A stretch of 64,000 nt of DNA, taken from the NCBI RefSeq assembly GCF_000025185.1, contig NC_013720.1, forward strand, positions 5,890,001-5,954,000. Reading direction: 5' to 3'. The notes beneath the pieces are model-generated. The model searched no databases. It had not been told where the DNA came from and saw only the letters and a list, made by a program, of their open reading frames with translations. Of the stretch, positions 1 to 9,595 are shown piece by piece. The position numbers and the translations under genes are program-made. Position 1 is the first letter of the stretch. Every line of letters begins with the position of its first letter. The DNA comes from Pirellula staleyi DSM 6068 (GTDB lineage Bacteria; Planctomycetota; Planctomycetia; Pirellulales; Pirellulaceae).

Positions 1-212
1 GTGTGGCGGTCGCTCGCGCGGTGCTGCAGTCCCCTGCTCTGCTGCTGCTCGATGAACCGTGGAGCGCTGTCGAGCGAGAGCTGCGCGACACCATGGCCAC
101 CTGGATCGAAAGCGTCGTCGAGCAACTTTCGATTCCTGCCATCCTCGTCAGTCACGATGAAGCAAGCGTTGCGCGCTATGCCCAGAAAATCGTGACGCTC
201 GACAAACAGTGA
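1..212 (+). CDS. ABC transporter ATP-binding protein, C-terminal fragment
   Basis: The reading frame is open at the left edge of the window (codons begin at base 3), so only the last 69 or so residues are present. They hold a Walker B strand with its catalytic Glu (LLLLDEPWSAVE, where SAVE is the D-loop) and the H-switch (LVSHDE), both typical of ABC nucleotide-binding domains. The Walker A and signature motifs lie outside. The short tail after the H-switch means there is no C-terminal regulatory domain such as the TOBE domain of full-length ModC. It would energise an importer or exporter whose other genes lie to the left. The substrate cannot be told; molybdate or another oxyanion is only a possibility. 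Confidence 0.8.
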   Translation, partial: VAVARAVLQSPALLLLDEPWSAVERELRDTMATWIESVVEQLSIPAILVSHDEASVARYAQKIVTLDKQ

Positions 213-255
213 CACAGCGACGAAGCGTGATCGTCTAGCTATTGCAATCCTCTAG

Positions 256-1263
256 CTATGGATTGTCTGCCAAACGAACTGCGAGCCGAACAGCCGCAAA
301 CAGACTGCTCGGGTCGGCTTTCCCTTGCCAGGCGATGTCGCAGGCCGTTCCGTGATCGACACTCGTTCGAATCACAGGGAGTCCCAGGGTCGTGTTAACA
401 GCCTGCTCGAAGGCGAGCGCTTTGACAGGGATATGCCCTTGGTCGTGGTACATGCAAATGAAAGCGTCGGTGATGGCTCGCTTGGCAGGTGTAAAGCAGG
501 TATCGGGTGGAAGTGGACCATCGATCTGATGGCCGCGCGCTCGAGCCGCTGCGATGGCTGGAATGATCACACGCTCTTCTTCGCGATTACCAAACAACCC
601 ATGTTCACCCGCATGAGGATTGAGTCCACACACCACCATCTTCGGTGCGCGCCCACGAATTTTCAGGAGAGCGTCGGCTGTAAGATCGATCACATCGCCA
701 ATGCGCTCGGTCGTCAGCAGTTCGGGCACTTCGTAGTATCCCACATGCACGGTGACGAACGTGCAGGTGATGATCTCGCTGTACTGCATCATGCACGAGC
801 GCTGACTACTGGTGCGTGAAGCAAAAATCTCTGTATGACCGGGAAACTTCAGCCCCGCCGCATGCAGTGCCTCTTTGCTAATGGGGCCGGTGGTTACCGC
901 ACAAACATCCTGAGCTATCACGGCATCAATTGCGGCCGAAATATACTCGTAGCTCGCGCGGCCCGTCATCGCGCTGATGCTTCCAGGGACCACACTCGCA
1001 GCATCGAGCGACGGAAGATGCACCACGGTTGGACGAACAATCGCACTCGGCGCACGGTTCCACTCGCCGAGCGAAATCACATCCGCCTGCCATGAAATCC
1101 CAGTGGCTGCCGATACTCGTGTAAGGACCTCAGCATCGCCGATCACGATCGGAATACACTCCCGCACGATCTGCGGATCGGCAAGCAAACGGAGGCAAAT
1201 CTCGGGACCAACGCCGGCGGCATCTCCCATAGTGATCGCCACACGTTTGCTCGGCATAACCAT
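256..1263 (-). CDS. pdxA: 4-hydroxythreonine-4-phosphate dehydrogenase
   Basis: PdxA oxidises 4-phosphohydroxy-L-threonine with NAD(P)+ in the DXP-dependent pathway to pyridoxal 5'-phosphate. The 335-residue product is the usual length. Visible family blocks are TMGDAAGVGPEI near the N terminus, TGPISKEALHAAG, the HTE metal/substrate block, GLNPHAGEHGLFG, PLPPDTCF and the C-terminal YHDQGHIPVKAL and TSVDHGTACDIA blocks that supply metal-binding His residues. The start at 1263 is chosen because AAGGG lies a suitable distance upstream. An in-frame ATG at 1290 would add nine residues, and one at 1257 would also work. It is divergent from the beta-propeller gene and has no other vitamin B6 gene beside it. 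Confidence 0.95.
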   Translation of the reverse strand: MVMPSKRVAITMGDAAGVGPEICLRLLADPQIVRECIPIVIGDAEVLTRVSAATGISWQADVISLGEWNRAPSAIVRPTVVHLPSLDAASVVPGSISAMTGRASYEYISAAIDAVIAQDVCAVTTGPISKEALHAAGLKFPGHTEIFASRTSSQRSCMMQYSEIITCTFVTVHVGYYEVPELLTTERIGDVIDLTADALLKIRGRAPKMVVCGLNPHAGEHGLFGNREEERVIIPAIAAARARGHQIDGPLPPDTCFTPAKRAITDAFICMYHDQGHIPVKALAFEQAVNTTLGLPVIRTSVDHGTACDIAWQGKADPSSLFAAVRLAVRLADNP

Positions 1264-1613
1264 CTCGCAGCCCTTCCCAGATGCTTTCATCCGCTCATCT
1301 CAAGATCAACAGCAGCCTTCTCTTGTTCTCCTGATCATCGTTCTCTTCAGTGTCACAGGAAAGGGGCCAAGAGGCTCGGCAATCGAGTCAGCAACACTAG
1401 ACGATCGAATACCCAGGGATTGGCCGGTGACGAGGGTTCTGTCTATACTCGAGTCGAGCCAGCCAAAAGTTGCCCTGCGGAACGATCGAGCGCTTTGCTA
1501 CCGATCGCTCGAGCAAATTCTGCCAGCCGATCGGTCGTTCTCAACGAACTGACAATTTAGTTTCTCGCTGGTTCGTTTCCTGCTGGCTTCTTTTTCTTTG
1601 GGAGATTCGTGCG
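1264..1613. other. Intergenic region between divergent genes
   Basis: This stretch of 350 bases separates pdxA and the beta-propeller gene, which are transcribed away from each other, so it should hold both promoters. No convincing -35/-10 pair, repeat or small gene with a good ribosome-binding site was found. Confidence 0.4.
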
Positions 1614-2951
1614 ATGCACGCTCTGGTTCTTGCCCTGACACTTCTAGGCGCTGATGCCGATGCTCGTTGGCCCGGTTTTTTGGGTGCTGGAAGTGGCACC
1701 GTTTTACCGGAATCGATCCCTTCCGAGTGGGCCCCTAATAAAAATATTGCCTGGCAAGTGACCACCGAAGGTCACGGGCAATCGAGCCCGGTGGTTTGGG
1801 GAAATGTGGTGGTGGTCTCGAGTGTTGATGGCGACATGAAGCAAACCAACATCGTCACCGCTGTCGAACTTTCGTCGGGCAAAGTGCTGTGGGTCGACAA
1901 GAGCGATTCGAGCGATCCGGTGAAGAACAGCCTCTATGTCAGCCGCGCGGCGCCGACCCCGGTGGCCGATGCCGATGGGGTGGTGGTGTATTTTGAGAGT
2001 GGCGATGTTCGAGCTTACGACTGGGAAGGGAAAGTTCGCTGGAATCGCTCGCTTTCGGGCGAATTTGGCAAGTTTAAGAACAAATTCGGCCTCTCAGCCT
2101 CCCCCGTTCAGTCCGCCACCACCGTCATTATCCTAGTCGACGATGAAGGCCCTTCGTACCTCATCTCGCTCAAAAAATCAGATGGCACCACCCACTGGAA
2201 AGTGGATCGCACCAGCCGCGTGAGTTGGAGTTCGCCAGCACTCGTCCCTGTGCAGCGTCAGCAGTACGTGGTTTGCAGTTCAGCTGGCAGTGTCGATGGC
2301 TACGAGGTGGCCAGTGGTGAGAAAGCCTTCTCGTACGACGAAGTGGGTGGCAACACCGCAGCGACGCCAATGCCGTTTGGTGAGGGACGTTTTCTGGTGG
2401 CAGCTAGTCCTGGGCGCGATGGGGGTGAACGTGTGGAACTCTCGAAGCAATCGAACTTCGCCATGCAGCTGGAACTAGATCAGGGGAAAGTGACTCCGAA
2501 AATCCTCTGGAAGACGGAAGAAGCAACGCCCACTTTTGGCTCTCCCATGGTTTACGAAGGATATGCCTACTGGGTGAATCGGGTGGGTGTGGTGTACTGC
2601 TTTGATGTCGCCACGGGGGAAAAAAAGTACGCCGAACGCATCAAGCAATCGATTTGGGCCACCCCTGTAGGGCTCGGCGACCGGGTCTACTTCTTTGGCA
2701 AAGATGGCACGACAACGGTGCTCGCCAAGGGCCCCGAGTTCAAAGTGCTGAGCGAAAATCAGCTGTGGGACCCCGAGGCGATTAAACCCGATCCCGCCAA
2801 AGCTGCTGCCGAGGAAACCCCGGAGCGTCGAGCTGCTGCCGCCAATTTTGCAGGTCGCACACAATACGGCGTGGCGGTGACTCCCGGCCGCTTACTGATC
2901 CGCACCGGCGAGGTGCTGTACTGCGTTGCAGCGGAGAACAAGCAACCCTAA
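1614..2951 (+). CDS. Secreted PQQ-type beta-propeller protein (BamB-like fold)
   Basis: The 445-residue protein begins with a short hydrophobic leader (MHALVLALTLLGADADA), suggesting export. The rest is built from WD40/PQQ-like repeats, seen as recurrent SGKVLW, GKVRW, DGTTHW and ATGEKKY turns that follow beta-strand pairs. The fold is shared by BamB and by many planctomycete PQQ-binding-like proteins, which often act in the periplasm as scaffolds or in carbohydrate metabolism. No PQQ-dehydrogenase catalytic residues can be assigned, so enzymatic activity is not claimed. The reading frame stays open further upstream to 1470, but the ATG at 1614 gives the leader peptide. A strong intrinsic terminator follows. 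Confidence 0.8.
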   Translation: MHALVLALTLLGADADARWPGFLGAGSGTVLPESIPSEWAPNKNIAWQVTTEGHGQSSPVVWGNVVVVSSVDGDMKQTNIVTAVELSSGKVLWVDKSDSSDPVKNSLYVSRAAPTPVADADGVVVYFESGDVRAYDWEGKVRWNRSLSGEFGKFKNKFGLSASPVQSATTVIILVDDEGPSYLISLKKSDGTTHWKVDRTSRVSWSSPALVPVQRQQYVVCSSAGSVDGYEVASGEKAFSYDEVGGNTAATPMPFGEGRFLVAASPGRDGGERVELSKQSNFAMQLELDQGKVTPKILWKTEEATPTFGSPMVYEGYAYWVNRVGVVYCFDVATGEKKYAERIKQSIWATPVGLGDRVYFFGKDGTTTVLAKGPEFKVLSENQLWDPEAIKPDPAKAAAEETPERRAAAANFAGRTQYGVAVTPGRLLIRTGEVLYCVAAENKQP

Positions 2952-2987
2952 AAACCGCCTGTTACGGGCAATACGTCTCCATCCACT

Positions 2988-3022
2988 AAACCACTCGGAG
3001 GTTTCCCCTGCGAGTGGTTTTT
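2988..3022 (+). terminator. Rho-independent terminator
   Basis: The arms AAACCACTCG (2988-2997) and CGAGTGGTTT (3011-3020) are perfect complements around a 13-base loop, and the second arm runs into a short T tract. It lies 37 bases after the stop of the beta-propeller gene. Confidence 0.8.
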
Positions 3023-3127
3023 GCTTGCTAGCACGAGAGTTTTTACGATCACAGCAGAATTAACCCCTTACAGAGATTTCACTTACGATTTCCACATAGA
3101 TCAGGCAAAAAATTCAAGTCGTGGTTG

Positions 3128-3155
3128 TTGACGTCCGGCGCAGGTGCGATACACT
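3128..3155 (+). promoter_or_regulatory. Candidate sigma-70 promoter
   Basis: TTGACG and TACACT are separated by 16 bases upstream of the DUF1559 gene. The spacing is at the short end of the normal range, and the match was judged by eye only. Confidence 0.4.
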
Positions 3156-3391
3156 AAGCAAATCGAGACACGATCTCAATAAATATCTTGATCGTTACCC
3201 CTCAAGTCTCGTCCAACAACCGAAACGCCAGCCACCTTGGAAGTTCGATTCAGGTAGCCAGCGAGAACCAGCGAGTTGGATCGCCACGAGCCTCTTGCTC
3301 CACGCAAAAAGCTCGAGCGCGATTTCCATCATCGCTGATCGTTGTGGGTCCTTTACCCCTCAATGTTTCTCGCCTTCCTGGAGTGGCCTCC

Positions 3392-4279
3392 ATGCTACGC
3401 AATCGTTTCTCGCGACGCGCCTTTACGCTCGTCGAACTTCTTGTCGTGATCGCCATCATCGGGGTGCTGGTCGCCCTGCTTTTGCCCGCTGTGCAAGCCG
3501 CCCGTGAAGCTGCTCGGCGCATGAGTTGCCAGAACAACATGAAGCAAATCGGTATCGCGGTACACAACTACCACGACACCTTGCTCCAGCTTCCACCCGG
3601 TGAAGCGAACGGGACTTACAGTGGCAGCAGCGCCTTTGCCGCGATCCTCCCCTTCCTCGAGCAGAACAACGCGTTTGCTCTGTACGACTTCACGAAGGGG
3701 AACAGCGACGCTGCCAACCTGCAGGTGGTGTCGCAAAAGATCGGCACCTACATCTGCCCCTCGAACGTTTTTGCTCGCCCGGTTCCGATTGCAGGATGCG
3801 ATGCAAATAACCGTGCACCTGGCACCTATGCCTTCTGCGCAGGTTCGCTCGATCCTTATGGCACCCCTGCCAATGGCAATGCTAACAACGGTGCGATTGT
3901 GAACGGACCAAGCGGTCCGACAAACTTTGCCTCGATCGTCGATGGCACCAGCAACACGTTTCTGGCGGGCGAATCGCACTGGAACTTCCGCGATTACACG
4001 TTCACCTCCGGCACCTGCAGCGGCCAAGTTCGTGGTGGTTTCTCTTATTGGTCGAGCCCCTATCCGCTCGCCACGCTCTTCACCACACTCGGCCCCTTCA
4101 ATCCCAAGTCGATGGCGGGCGACAGCAAGCGTCTCATGAATTTTCGCAGCAGCCACCCAGCTGGACTGAACATGGCCAACGTCGATGGCAGCGTTCGGTT
4201 CTGGAGCGAAACGGTCAGCAGCGATGTGCTCAATGCCACCGCATCTCGCAATGGGGCCGAAGCGATTTCGGCTCCCTAG
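3392..4279 (+). CDS. DUF1559 type IV pseudopilin-like protein
   Basis: The 295-residue protein opens with a type IV prepilin leader: a basic stretch (MLRNRFSRR), the [19 protein letters not shown] methylation/hydrophobic helix with Glu at +5, then [15 protein letters not shown]. Near the C terminus is the H-X9-DG signature ([12 protein letters not shown]) of planctomycete DUF1559 proteins. Such proteins are expected to be cleaved by a prepilin peptidase and held at the envelope in pseudopilus-like structures; their exact function is unknown and genomes carry many copies. A GGAG lies upstream of the chosen ATG. The next gene encodes a small lipoprotein, a pairing commonly seen with DUF1559 genes. 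Confidence 0.92.
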   Translation: MLRNRFSRRAFTLVELLVVIAIIGVLVALLLPAVQAAREAARRMSCQNNMKQIGIAVHNYHDTLLQLPPGEANGTYSGSSAFAAILPFLEQNNAFALYDFTKGNSDAANLQVVSQKIGTYICPSNVFARPVPIAGCDANNRAPGTYAFCAGSLDPYGTPANGNANNGAIVNGPSGPTNFASIVDGTSNTFLAGESHWNFRDYTFTSGTCSGQVRGGFSYWSSPYPLATLFTTLGPFNPKSMAGDSKRLMNFRSSHPAGLNMANVDGSVRFWSETVSSDVLNATASRNGAEAISAP

Positions 4280-4370
4280 ACACGTGTTGCACCAAGTCGG
4301 ATTTGCTTCTCACATCGGCCAGCGATCATCACCATGGGCTTGCTGGCCACATTCCTGAGGAACTTTCGCC

Positions 4371-4850
4371 ATGCGTGGCGTTTACTTTTTGATTCGCATG
4401 ACCTTGCCTGCCATCGCCCTCGCAGCACTTACGGTAGCGATGGTCGGCTGTGGAAGCTCGGGGCCTGAGCGGGCACCGATTCGTGGGAGAGTCACCGTAG
4501 CTGGACAGCCACTCGCCTCGGGACGCATCCTGTTCACACCCGTTGCTCCCACCGAAGGACCAGCGACATCCGCCCGGATTGTCAACGGCGAGTATACGAT
4601 TGAACGTAAGGAAGGTCCTCTCGTCGGTAAGAATCGAATCGAGATCGAAGATGATATCGCTACCGATTTTGCCCTCGACGACGAAGCCGCTTATGCCCAG
4701 CGCGCGATGACACGCACGTTGCCTCGCAGCATTGTGCCTCCGCAGTACAACCGACAATCGCAAATCACGATCGAGGTACAGTCGGGTGTTGAAAATGCGT
4801 TTGATCTCGACATCGTGCCAGTACAACAATATTCACAGGCCTATCGCTAG
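4371..4850 (+). CDS. Small lipoprotein with carboxypeptidase-regulatory-like fold
   Basis: The 159-residue product has an N-terminal hydrophobic segment ending in the lipobox VAMVGC, so it is probably lipidated at Cys. The following section (IRGRVTVAGQPLASGRI, then VNGEYTI) resembles the beta-sandwich of carboxypeptidase regulatory-like or transthyretin-like domains seen in planctomycete lipoproteins encoded just after DUF1559 genes. GAGG sits 10 bases before the ATG. The gap of 91 bases to the DUF1559 gene suggests a shared transcript. No enzymatic role is visible; a structural or adaptor role for the pseudopilin is inferred only from position. Confidence 0.75.
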   Translation: MRGVYFLIRMTLPAIALAALTVAMVGCGSSGPERAPIRGRVTVAGQPLASGRILFTPVAPTEGPATSARIVNGEYTIERKEGPLVGKNRIEIEDDIATDFALDDEAAYAQRAMTRTLPRSIVPPQYNRQSQITIEVQSGVENAFDLDIVPVQQYSQAYR

Positions 4851-4931
4851 TGCCGAGTTCACGCTCGGACCTCGAGATGCTTACCTGGGCGAAACTCTCC
4901 TAGGACAACTCTTTTTTGTGGAACCTTCGTA

Positions 4932-6641
4932 ATGATCTTGCGCAACACTCTCCGGCTGATGCTACCCCTTTTGCTGGGCGTTAGTCTTCAAGCCTTCGCC
5001 GATGAAGCTGCTCCAGCCAAAACCGACGATGGTCAAACCGCTCAATCGATGATGGACGCAGCCCATCATGGTCGTGCGACATGGAACAACTTCACCGGAT
5101 TTCGCGCCAAGATCCATGCTCAGTCTAGCGGCCAATCGGTTCACGGCACGCTGGCAGTGGCGGCTGATGGCAAGCTCGAGCTTAAACTCGAAAATGCTGG
5201 TGAGAACCAGGAGAATGTGGCCTGGATCGAGCGCACCTTGCGATCGACCATCAACCATCGTCTTTCAGAAGACCAAGGGGTGACTAACGTCGCTTTTGCC
5301 GATAACGATACGAGCCATCCGATGGGCCGCCTCGTCAAGAGTAACGATCCCGCGGAAAAGAGCCTCTGGCGAGTGCAAGGGGACGTGCTGACGGAAGTGA
5401 TTCGCAACAACGAAAAAACGCAGATGATCATCAGCGTTAGCGAGGTGCATCGCACCGCCGATGGCAAGCACTTGCCTCACGCGTATGTAGTGACCACCAC
5501 CGAGCAGGCCAGCAGCGAAGCAGCCGCTCCTGGCGCAGTCCTTTCAGTTCGCCAAGTCACCAGCCAGTGGACCACCGTGGGGCACCTCGATTTGCCCAAG
5601 CAACTTACCGCTGTGATTACTAAGCCGGGCGAGCGCCGCGTTGTCGAATCGATCACCTTCAGCGATCACGAGCTCCTGGTGAGCGCTAAGAACGAAGCCG
5701 CTTCGCTTCCTCCCCTCCCAACGCTTGTCACCAGCTTCGGTGCGGCTGTGAGCGAAGGGCATTTGTATGTCTATGGTGGCCAAAAAGGTGATGGGCATAA
5801 GTATTCGGAAGATTCGCAATCCAACAAACTTCAGCGACTCTCGCTCGCTGCTGGCAGCAAGTGGGAAGAACTTCCTGCTGGCCCTCGCCGAACCGGCGTA
5901 GCTGCTGTCGCTCACCAAGGAAAGTTCTATCGCATCGGTGGCTTCGAAGCTCGCAACAAAGATGGCGATGAATGGAACCTGCACAGCACCACCGACTTCG
6001 CTCGTTTCGATCCTGCGACTGGCAAGTGGGAAGAGTTGACTCCTCTTCCCGAAGGACGGAGCAGCCACGACGCCGCTGTGATCGGCAACGAGCTTTACGT
6101 CGTAGGGGGCTGGAAACTTGCCGGCGAAGGTGAAGGTGAGTGGCACGATACGGCCTACAAGTGCGACCTGACTGCGGCCAAAATCGAGTGGACTCCCATC
6201 GCCAAGCCACCGTTCATGCGTCGCGCTTTGGCTGTGGCTGCCCACGGCGACAAGCTTTACGTACTCGGTGGCATGGACGATTCGAACGAGGCGGTAACGA
6301 CCGTGAACGTCTACGACCTCAAAGCCGACAAATGGAGCGACGCCCCTGCTCTCCCTGGTAAGGGATTCGACGGCTTCGGCTGTTCAGCCTTCGGCACCTC
6401 GGCGGGGCTCTTCGCTGGCACCGGTACGGGGCAGGTGTTTCAGCTGTCGAGCGACGGCAAAGAATGGAAGGAAGTGGCCAAGCTGGCCCACCCTCGCTTC
6501 TTCCATCGGATGGTTGCTGGCGAAAACGGACAGCTGGTGGTGGTCGGTGGCACCAGCCGCCAAGGAAAAGTGGCTGAAGTGGAATGGGTGAACCTTCCAG
6601 CAGCAGCAAGTGCTCAGGCCAGCCCCTCGACCGTTCGCTAG
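4932..6641 (+). CDS. Secreted Kelch-repeat protein
   Basis: The 569-residue protein begins with a signal peptide (MILRNTLRLMLPLLLGVSLQAFA). Residues of about 30-255 form a domain not recognised here. The C-terminal part carries at least five Kelch blades, seen as LYVYGG, FYRIGG, LYVVGG, LYVLGG and LVVVGG, each followed at a distance by an aromatic residue in the form typified by DKWSDAPALP. Kelch propellers usually bind proteins or carbohydrates. It follows the lipoprotein gene by 81 bases, so it may be the last gene of the pseudopilin transcript, which would end at the terminator at 6692-6728. Confidence 0.85.
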   Translation: MILRNTLRLMLPLLLGVSLQAFADEAAPAKTDDGQTAQSMMDAAHHGRATWNNFTGFRAKIHAQSSGQSVHGTLAVAADGKLELKLENAGENQENVAWIERTLRSTINHRLSEDQGVTNVAFADNDTSHPMGRLVKSNDPAEKSLWRVQGDVLTEVIRNNEKTQMIISVSEVHRTADGKHLPHAYVVTTTEQASSEAAAPGAVLSVRQVTSQWTTVGHLDLPKQLTAVITKPGERRVVESITFSDHELLVSAKNEAASLPPLPTLVTSFGAAVSEGHLYVYGGQKGDGHKYSEDSQSNKLQRLSLAAGSKWEELPAGPRRTGVAAVAHQGKFYRIGGFEARNKDGDEWNLHSTTDFARFDPATGKWEELTPLPEGRSSHDAAVIGNELYVVGGWKLAGEGEGEWHDTAYKCDLTAAKIEWTPIAKPPFMRRALAVAAHGDKLYVLGGMDDSNEAVTTVNVYDLKADKWSDAPALPGKGFDGFGCSAFGTSAGLFAGTGTGQVFQLSSDGKEWKEVAKLAHPRFFHRMVAGENGQLVVVGGTSRQGKVAEVEWVNLPAAASAQASPSTVR

Positions 6642-6691
6642 ACCACCCCTGCTGCTGAACGAGTTCAGCGGCCCTAACGGTACCCCCCAAC

Positions 6692-6728
6692 AAAGCCGCC
6701 CGAGATCCAGCATCTCTGGCGGCTTTTT
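6692..6728 (+). terminator. Rho-independent terminator
   Basis: AAAGCCGCC pairs with GGCGGCTTT, the inner GAGAT pairs with ATCTC, and the hairpin ends in a run of five T. It lies about 50 bases after the Kelch gene stop and is one of the clearest terminators in the window. Confidence 0.9.
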
Positions 6729-6964
6729 CTGTTTCTTGAGCCTCCTCCATCGCAAATCAAATCGACAACACACACAGATCATTTTGAATACACCCTGCGA
6801 TTTCAGGCAAAGGGCTCGCAACTCAGGACCACCTATAAAACAAGCCTAAATCAAGCATTTTCAGCTATTTCCACTGTAGTCGATCGGATTGGCATAGCCG
6901 TTGCCTTATAGCCCTCCGTGTTCGCAACGCCTTCCAACCAGTTAGTACGACAAGGGAAACTGCC

Positions 6965-7756
6965 ATGCTACTCTCACGACTCTTGATGACTTCGATCTGT
7001 GCTGGGCTTCTGATTTCGATAGCCGCACCAGCTGAGGCCAACCCCAACTTTCCGGGCTACCTCGGGGTGTATGTTTTCGAGGATTCCGATGGGATGCAAA
7101 TCAGCGGATTCATTCCCGATACCCCTGCCGAGAAACTCGCCAGTTTTGGCGACATCAGCACCGGTGACACGATTCTGAAGCTCGGTGGAATGCGGACTCG
7201 AACGCTGCAGGAACTTCGCCACGCACGCAATTCGATTCCGATGAACAGTGAGGCCAAGATGGTGCTGGTCGACCGCTGGGGCGATGTTTATCACGTTTGG
7301 ATTGGCCGCTCGCAAGCGATGGCCGCCATGCAAGCCCGAGGTGCCGCACCACGGTCGATGCCCGACACTTTTTCTCGGGGTGGACGTGGTGAAGGAAACG
7401 AAGGTGACTTCCGCAACAGCCGCGACCGAGCTCCTGGTGACCGTGGTCCGGGCCAAGATGGAGATGGCAGACGAGGTGACGATCGTAACGATAATCGGGG
7501 TGGCAACCGTGACAACAACCGAATCGAGGACCTCGATGATCTCCGCGAAGAACTCCGCGACAACTTGCGAGACCGTAGCAACGGGCAATCGAGTGGTCGC
7601 AGTGGCAACTGGAGTGGTCGACTCGACCTGGGACAGCTGCTCGATCTGGGGCAACTCCGTGGCAACGATCGGAGCGGTGACGACCGGAATGAAGGTCGAG
7701 ATGACAATGATCAGGATGACGATAACGACGATGATTTCCGTCCTCGCCGGAACTAG
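6965..7756 (+). CDS. Secreted PDZ-domain protein with a charged disordered tail
   Basis: The 263-residue product has a signal peptide ending near AEA (residue 26), then a PDZ-like domain (about 30-115) with a GYLGVYV carboxylate-binding-type loop, the DTPAEK block and the DTILKLGG turn. No protease domain is attached. From about residue 140 the sequence is low complexity, rich in Arg, Asp, Gly and Asn, with a short heptad-like stretch (IEDLDDLREELRDNLRD) and an acidic end. AAGGG precedes the ATG. The tail suggests a disordered or calcium/polyanion-binding extension, but no function can be assigned. Confidence 0.75.
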   Translation: MLLSRLLMTSICAGLLISIAAPAEANPNFPGYLGVYVFEDSDGMQISGFIPDTPAEKLASFGDISTGDTILKLGGMRTRTLQELRHARNSIPMNSEAKMVLVDRWGDVYHVWIGRSQAMAAMQARGAAPRSMPDTFSRGGRGEGNEGDFRNSRDRAPGDRGPGQDGDGRRGDDRNDNRGGNRDNNRIEDLDDLREELRDNLRDRSNGQSSGRSGNWSGRLDLGQLLDLGQLRGNDRSGDDRNEGRDDNDQDDDNDDDFRPRRN

Positions 7757-8295
7757 TTCGCTCCTTGAATCCCAAGGGAACAGGACGCCACAGCTGATAC
7801 AAACATGGATGCTCCGACGAAGGTAAATTTGACCAGACGCTGATGGGGAAGTCGTGGCGCATGATGCCCCGACTTCCGATGGGACGGGCCTCCGAAACAG
7901 ATGCGGCCTACGTTTCCCAGTGACTTTCGCGTCTTTTCTCACGGGAATTCTTTCCCCGCACTGTCTTCTAAAAACTCTGGGCAGTGCTCAGCTGCGTGAA
8001 ACGCTACAAACGGCAAAGTTCGCGCAGCAGGATGCTCATCGCTGCGACCTATCGGGCCGATCTAGCAAGCACACCTAAGCTTTGCGCCATCAAGTGCATC
8101 TGTCCGACATTTGTCAAACGCGCATCGATCGCGCCGACCTTCAGAATCGGCAATGGCTGCATGCATGGTACCTGGGGGATCATGCAGGAGTCCTCTGGAG
8201 TTGTGCGTCGATGACACAACTAGCGCGATGGGCTCGGATTGCCCTCACGAAACGCTGCTCTGCATGTTTCTACCTGCCAGTCGAGGTTTGGTCGC
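7757..8295. other. Intergenic region of about 540 bases
   Basis: Several overlapping short open frames occur here, but none has a clear ribosome-binding site or recognisable product. The region may hold a long leader for the next gene. No repeat or RNA structure was identified. Confidence 0.35.
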
Positions 8296-9525
8296 ATGGA
8301 TGGGACACTCCCCCTCGGTGAGCCTGCGCGCTCCCATGGTTTACTACCGTTTCTACTCTCACGAAGACGCTGGATCGCTGCACAAAAGCTTGCCGCCATG
8401 ATCCTGGCCATCGCCGGTGGCGTTATTTCGCTGGCGAGCGATCTGCACGCGCAGTCAAGTTGGCCAGAGCCAGCGCTGCTTTTACCGATGCCCACTGATG
8501 GTCCGGTGCGATCGGAAGTGATCCAGCTTTGTCAGCATCTTCCAGCTCCCGACCAGGGATCGTATTACGACCCCGCCACGATGGGCCCGCCAACAGCCTA
8601 CGACACCGCCACTTACTCGGCGGGTATGCCCAACGCTCCAGCTCCCGTGCTGATGCAGGAGCCGATGTATTACGAAGAAAACGCCGAAAATGTCCACTAC
8701 TGCGAGTGGGGCTGCGATGAGCGCTGGATCGATAACTTCAGCGTCTTCACCGGGCTTGAAGGCTCGAAACAGCCGCAAGACTTTGGCGTGAATGCCCACT
8801 TTGGTGGTCGCGTGGCGACCAATCTCGGCATCGCGCTTCATCGCGATTTGGGGATTGGTTTTCAGATCGGAACTTCGATCAACGCCACTGCTTCTGCAGT
8901 GCAGGTGCTCGAACTGATCGGTGCGGGAACCGGACGCGTTCAAAGCTTCACCACGGTTGGCCTATTTCAGCGCACCGATGGTGGCTGGATCTGGGGCGTC
9001 GGCTACGACTTTTTGTACCAGGAGTACACCGACGTAGCGACCTTGGGACAAGCACGCATTCGGCTCGGCTACGAGTTGACCGAGAACAGCGAAATCGGCG
9101 CGCGGGCGATGATTGCCACACAAGATGCCCAGAACGTCGATTTCGGCGGAGTCGATGTAACACTCGAAGCGATCGACCAGGCACATCTATACTGGCGCAA
9201 GTTCTGGGCTAGTCGCGGTTTCACCGAATGCTGGATCGGTATTTCGGAAGGGCATAGCGAGGCCAACATCGTCACCGGCGATCGTCCCGAACTCGACAAC
9301 CAGTTTGTGTTTGGCTCGAGTTTTCATCAGCCGCTGAACGACTATCTCGCGCTCTATGGCGAAGCCAATCTGATGATGCCGAGCGATACCGGAACCGTCG
9401 ACGCCTTTTTAGGCTTCGAATGCTATCCGGGTGGTGGTTCGTGGAGTTCGCAGCGCAACCGCTATAACCCAGCGCTCGGCGTGGCTAACAACACCAACTT
9501 CTCAGTCAACCTGTTCCGCCAATAG
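8296..9525 (+). CDS. Probable outer-membrane beta-barrel protein, unknown family
   Basis: The product of 409 residues has an extended N-region with Arg residues followed by a hydrophobic segment ending LASDLHAQ, consistent with export. After a Pro/Tyr-rich linker, the region from about residue 140 shows alternating hydrophobic/polar strands with frequent Gly and aromatic residues (FGGRVATNLGIAL, DLGIGFQIGTSIN, GWIWGVGYDFLY), resembling a porin-like or transporter-like barrel. GAGG lies 9 bases before the ATG at 8296; the ATG at 8398 would start just before the hydrophobic core but lacks a Shine-Dalgarno sequence. It resembles planctomycete-specific outer-membrane proteins, but I cannot name the family. 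Confidence 0.65.
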   Translation: MDGTLPLGEPARSHGLLPFLLSRRRWIAAQKLAAMILAIAGGVISLASDLHAQSSWPEPALLLPMPTDGPVRSEVIQLCQHLPAPDQGSYYDPATMGPPTAYDTATYSAGMPNAPAPVLMQEPMYYEENAENVHYCEWGCDERWIDNFSVFTGLEGSKQPQDFGVNAHFGGRVATNLGIALHRDLGIGFQIGTSINATASAVQVLELIGAGTGRVQSFTTVGLFQRTDGGWIWGVGYDFLYQEYTDVATLGQARIRLGYELTENSEIGARAMIATQDAQNVDFGGVDVTLEAIDQAHLYWRKFWASRGFTECWIGISEGHSEANIVTGDRPELDNQFVFGSSFHQPLNDYLALYGEANLMMPSDTGTVDAFLGFECYPGGGSWSSQRNRYNPALGVANNTNFSVNLFRQ

Positions 9526-9595
9526 CCGTGCGGATCATCGGGCTCTTGCCACATGTAGCGTCTATGCGGCACGCGGCGAGTTTGACTTCATCGAT

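Larger units (their letters stand above)
2952..3391. other. Intergenic region with a terminator and a candidate promoter
   Basis: These 440 bases hold the terminator of the beta-propeller gene (2988-3022) and a candidate sigma-70 promoter (3128-3155) for the pseudopilin gene, implying a leader of about 230 bases. The remainder shows nothing recognisable. Confidence 0.5.

Noticed and set aside
325-370. Possible tRNA T-loop (GTTCGAATC) near 364-372
   Set aside because: It lies inside pdxA coding sequence and no cloverleaf can be formed around it.
3395-4156. Minus-strand frame of 253 codons across the DUF1559 gene
   Set aside because: The plus-strand product has a full prepilin leader and the H-X9-DG motif; the opposite frame has no recognisable feature.
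7155-7942. Minus-strand frames over the PDZ protein tail
   Set aside because: The low-complexity tail keeps several frames open; the plus-strand frame has a signal peptide and PDZ domain with a ribosome-binding site.
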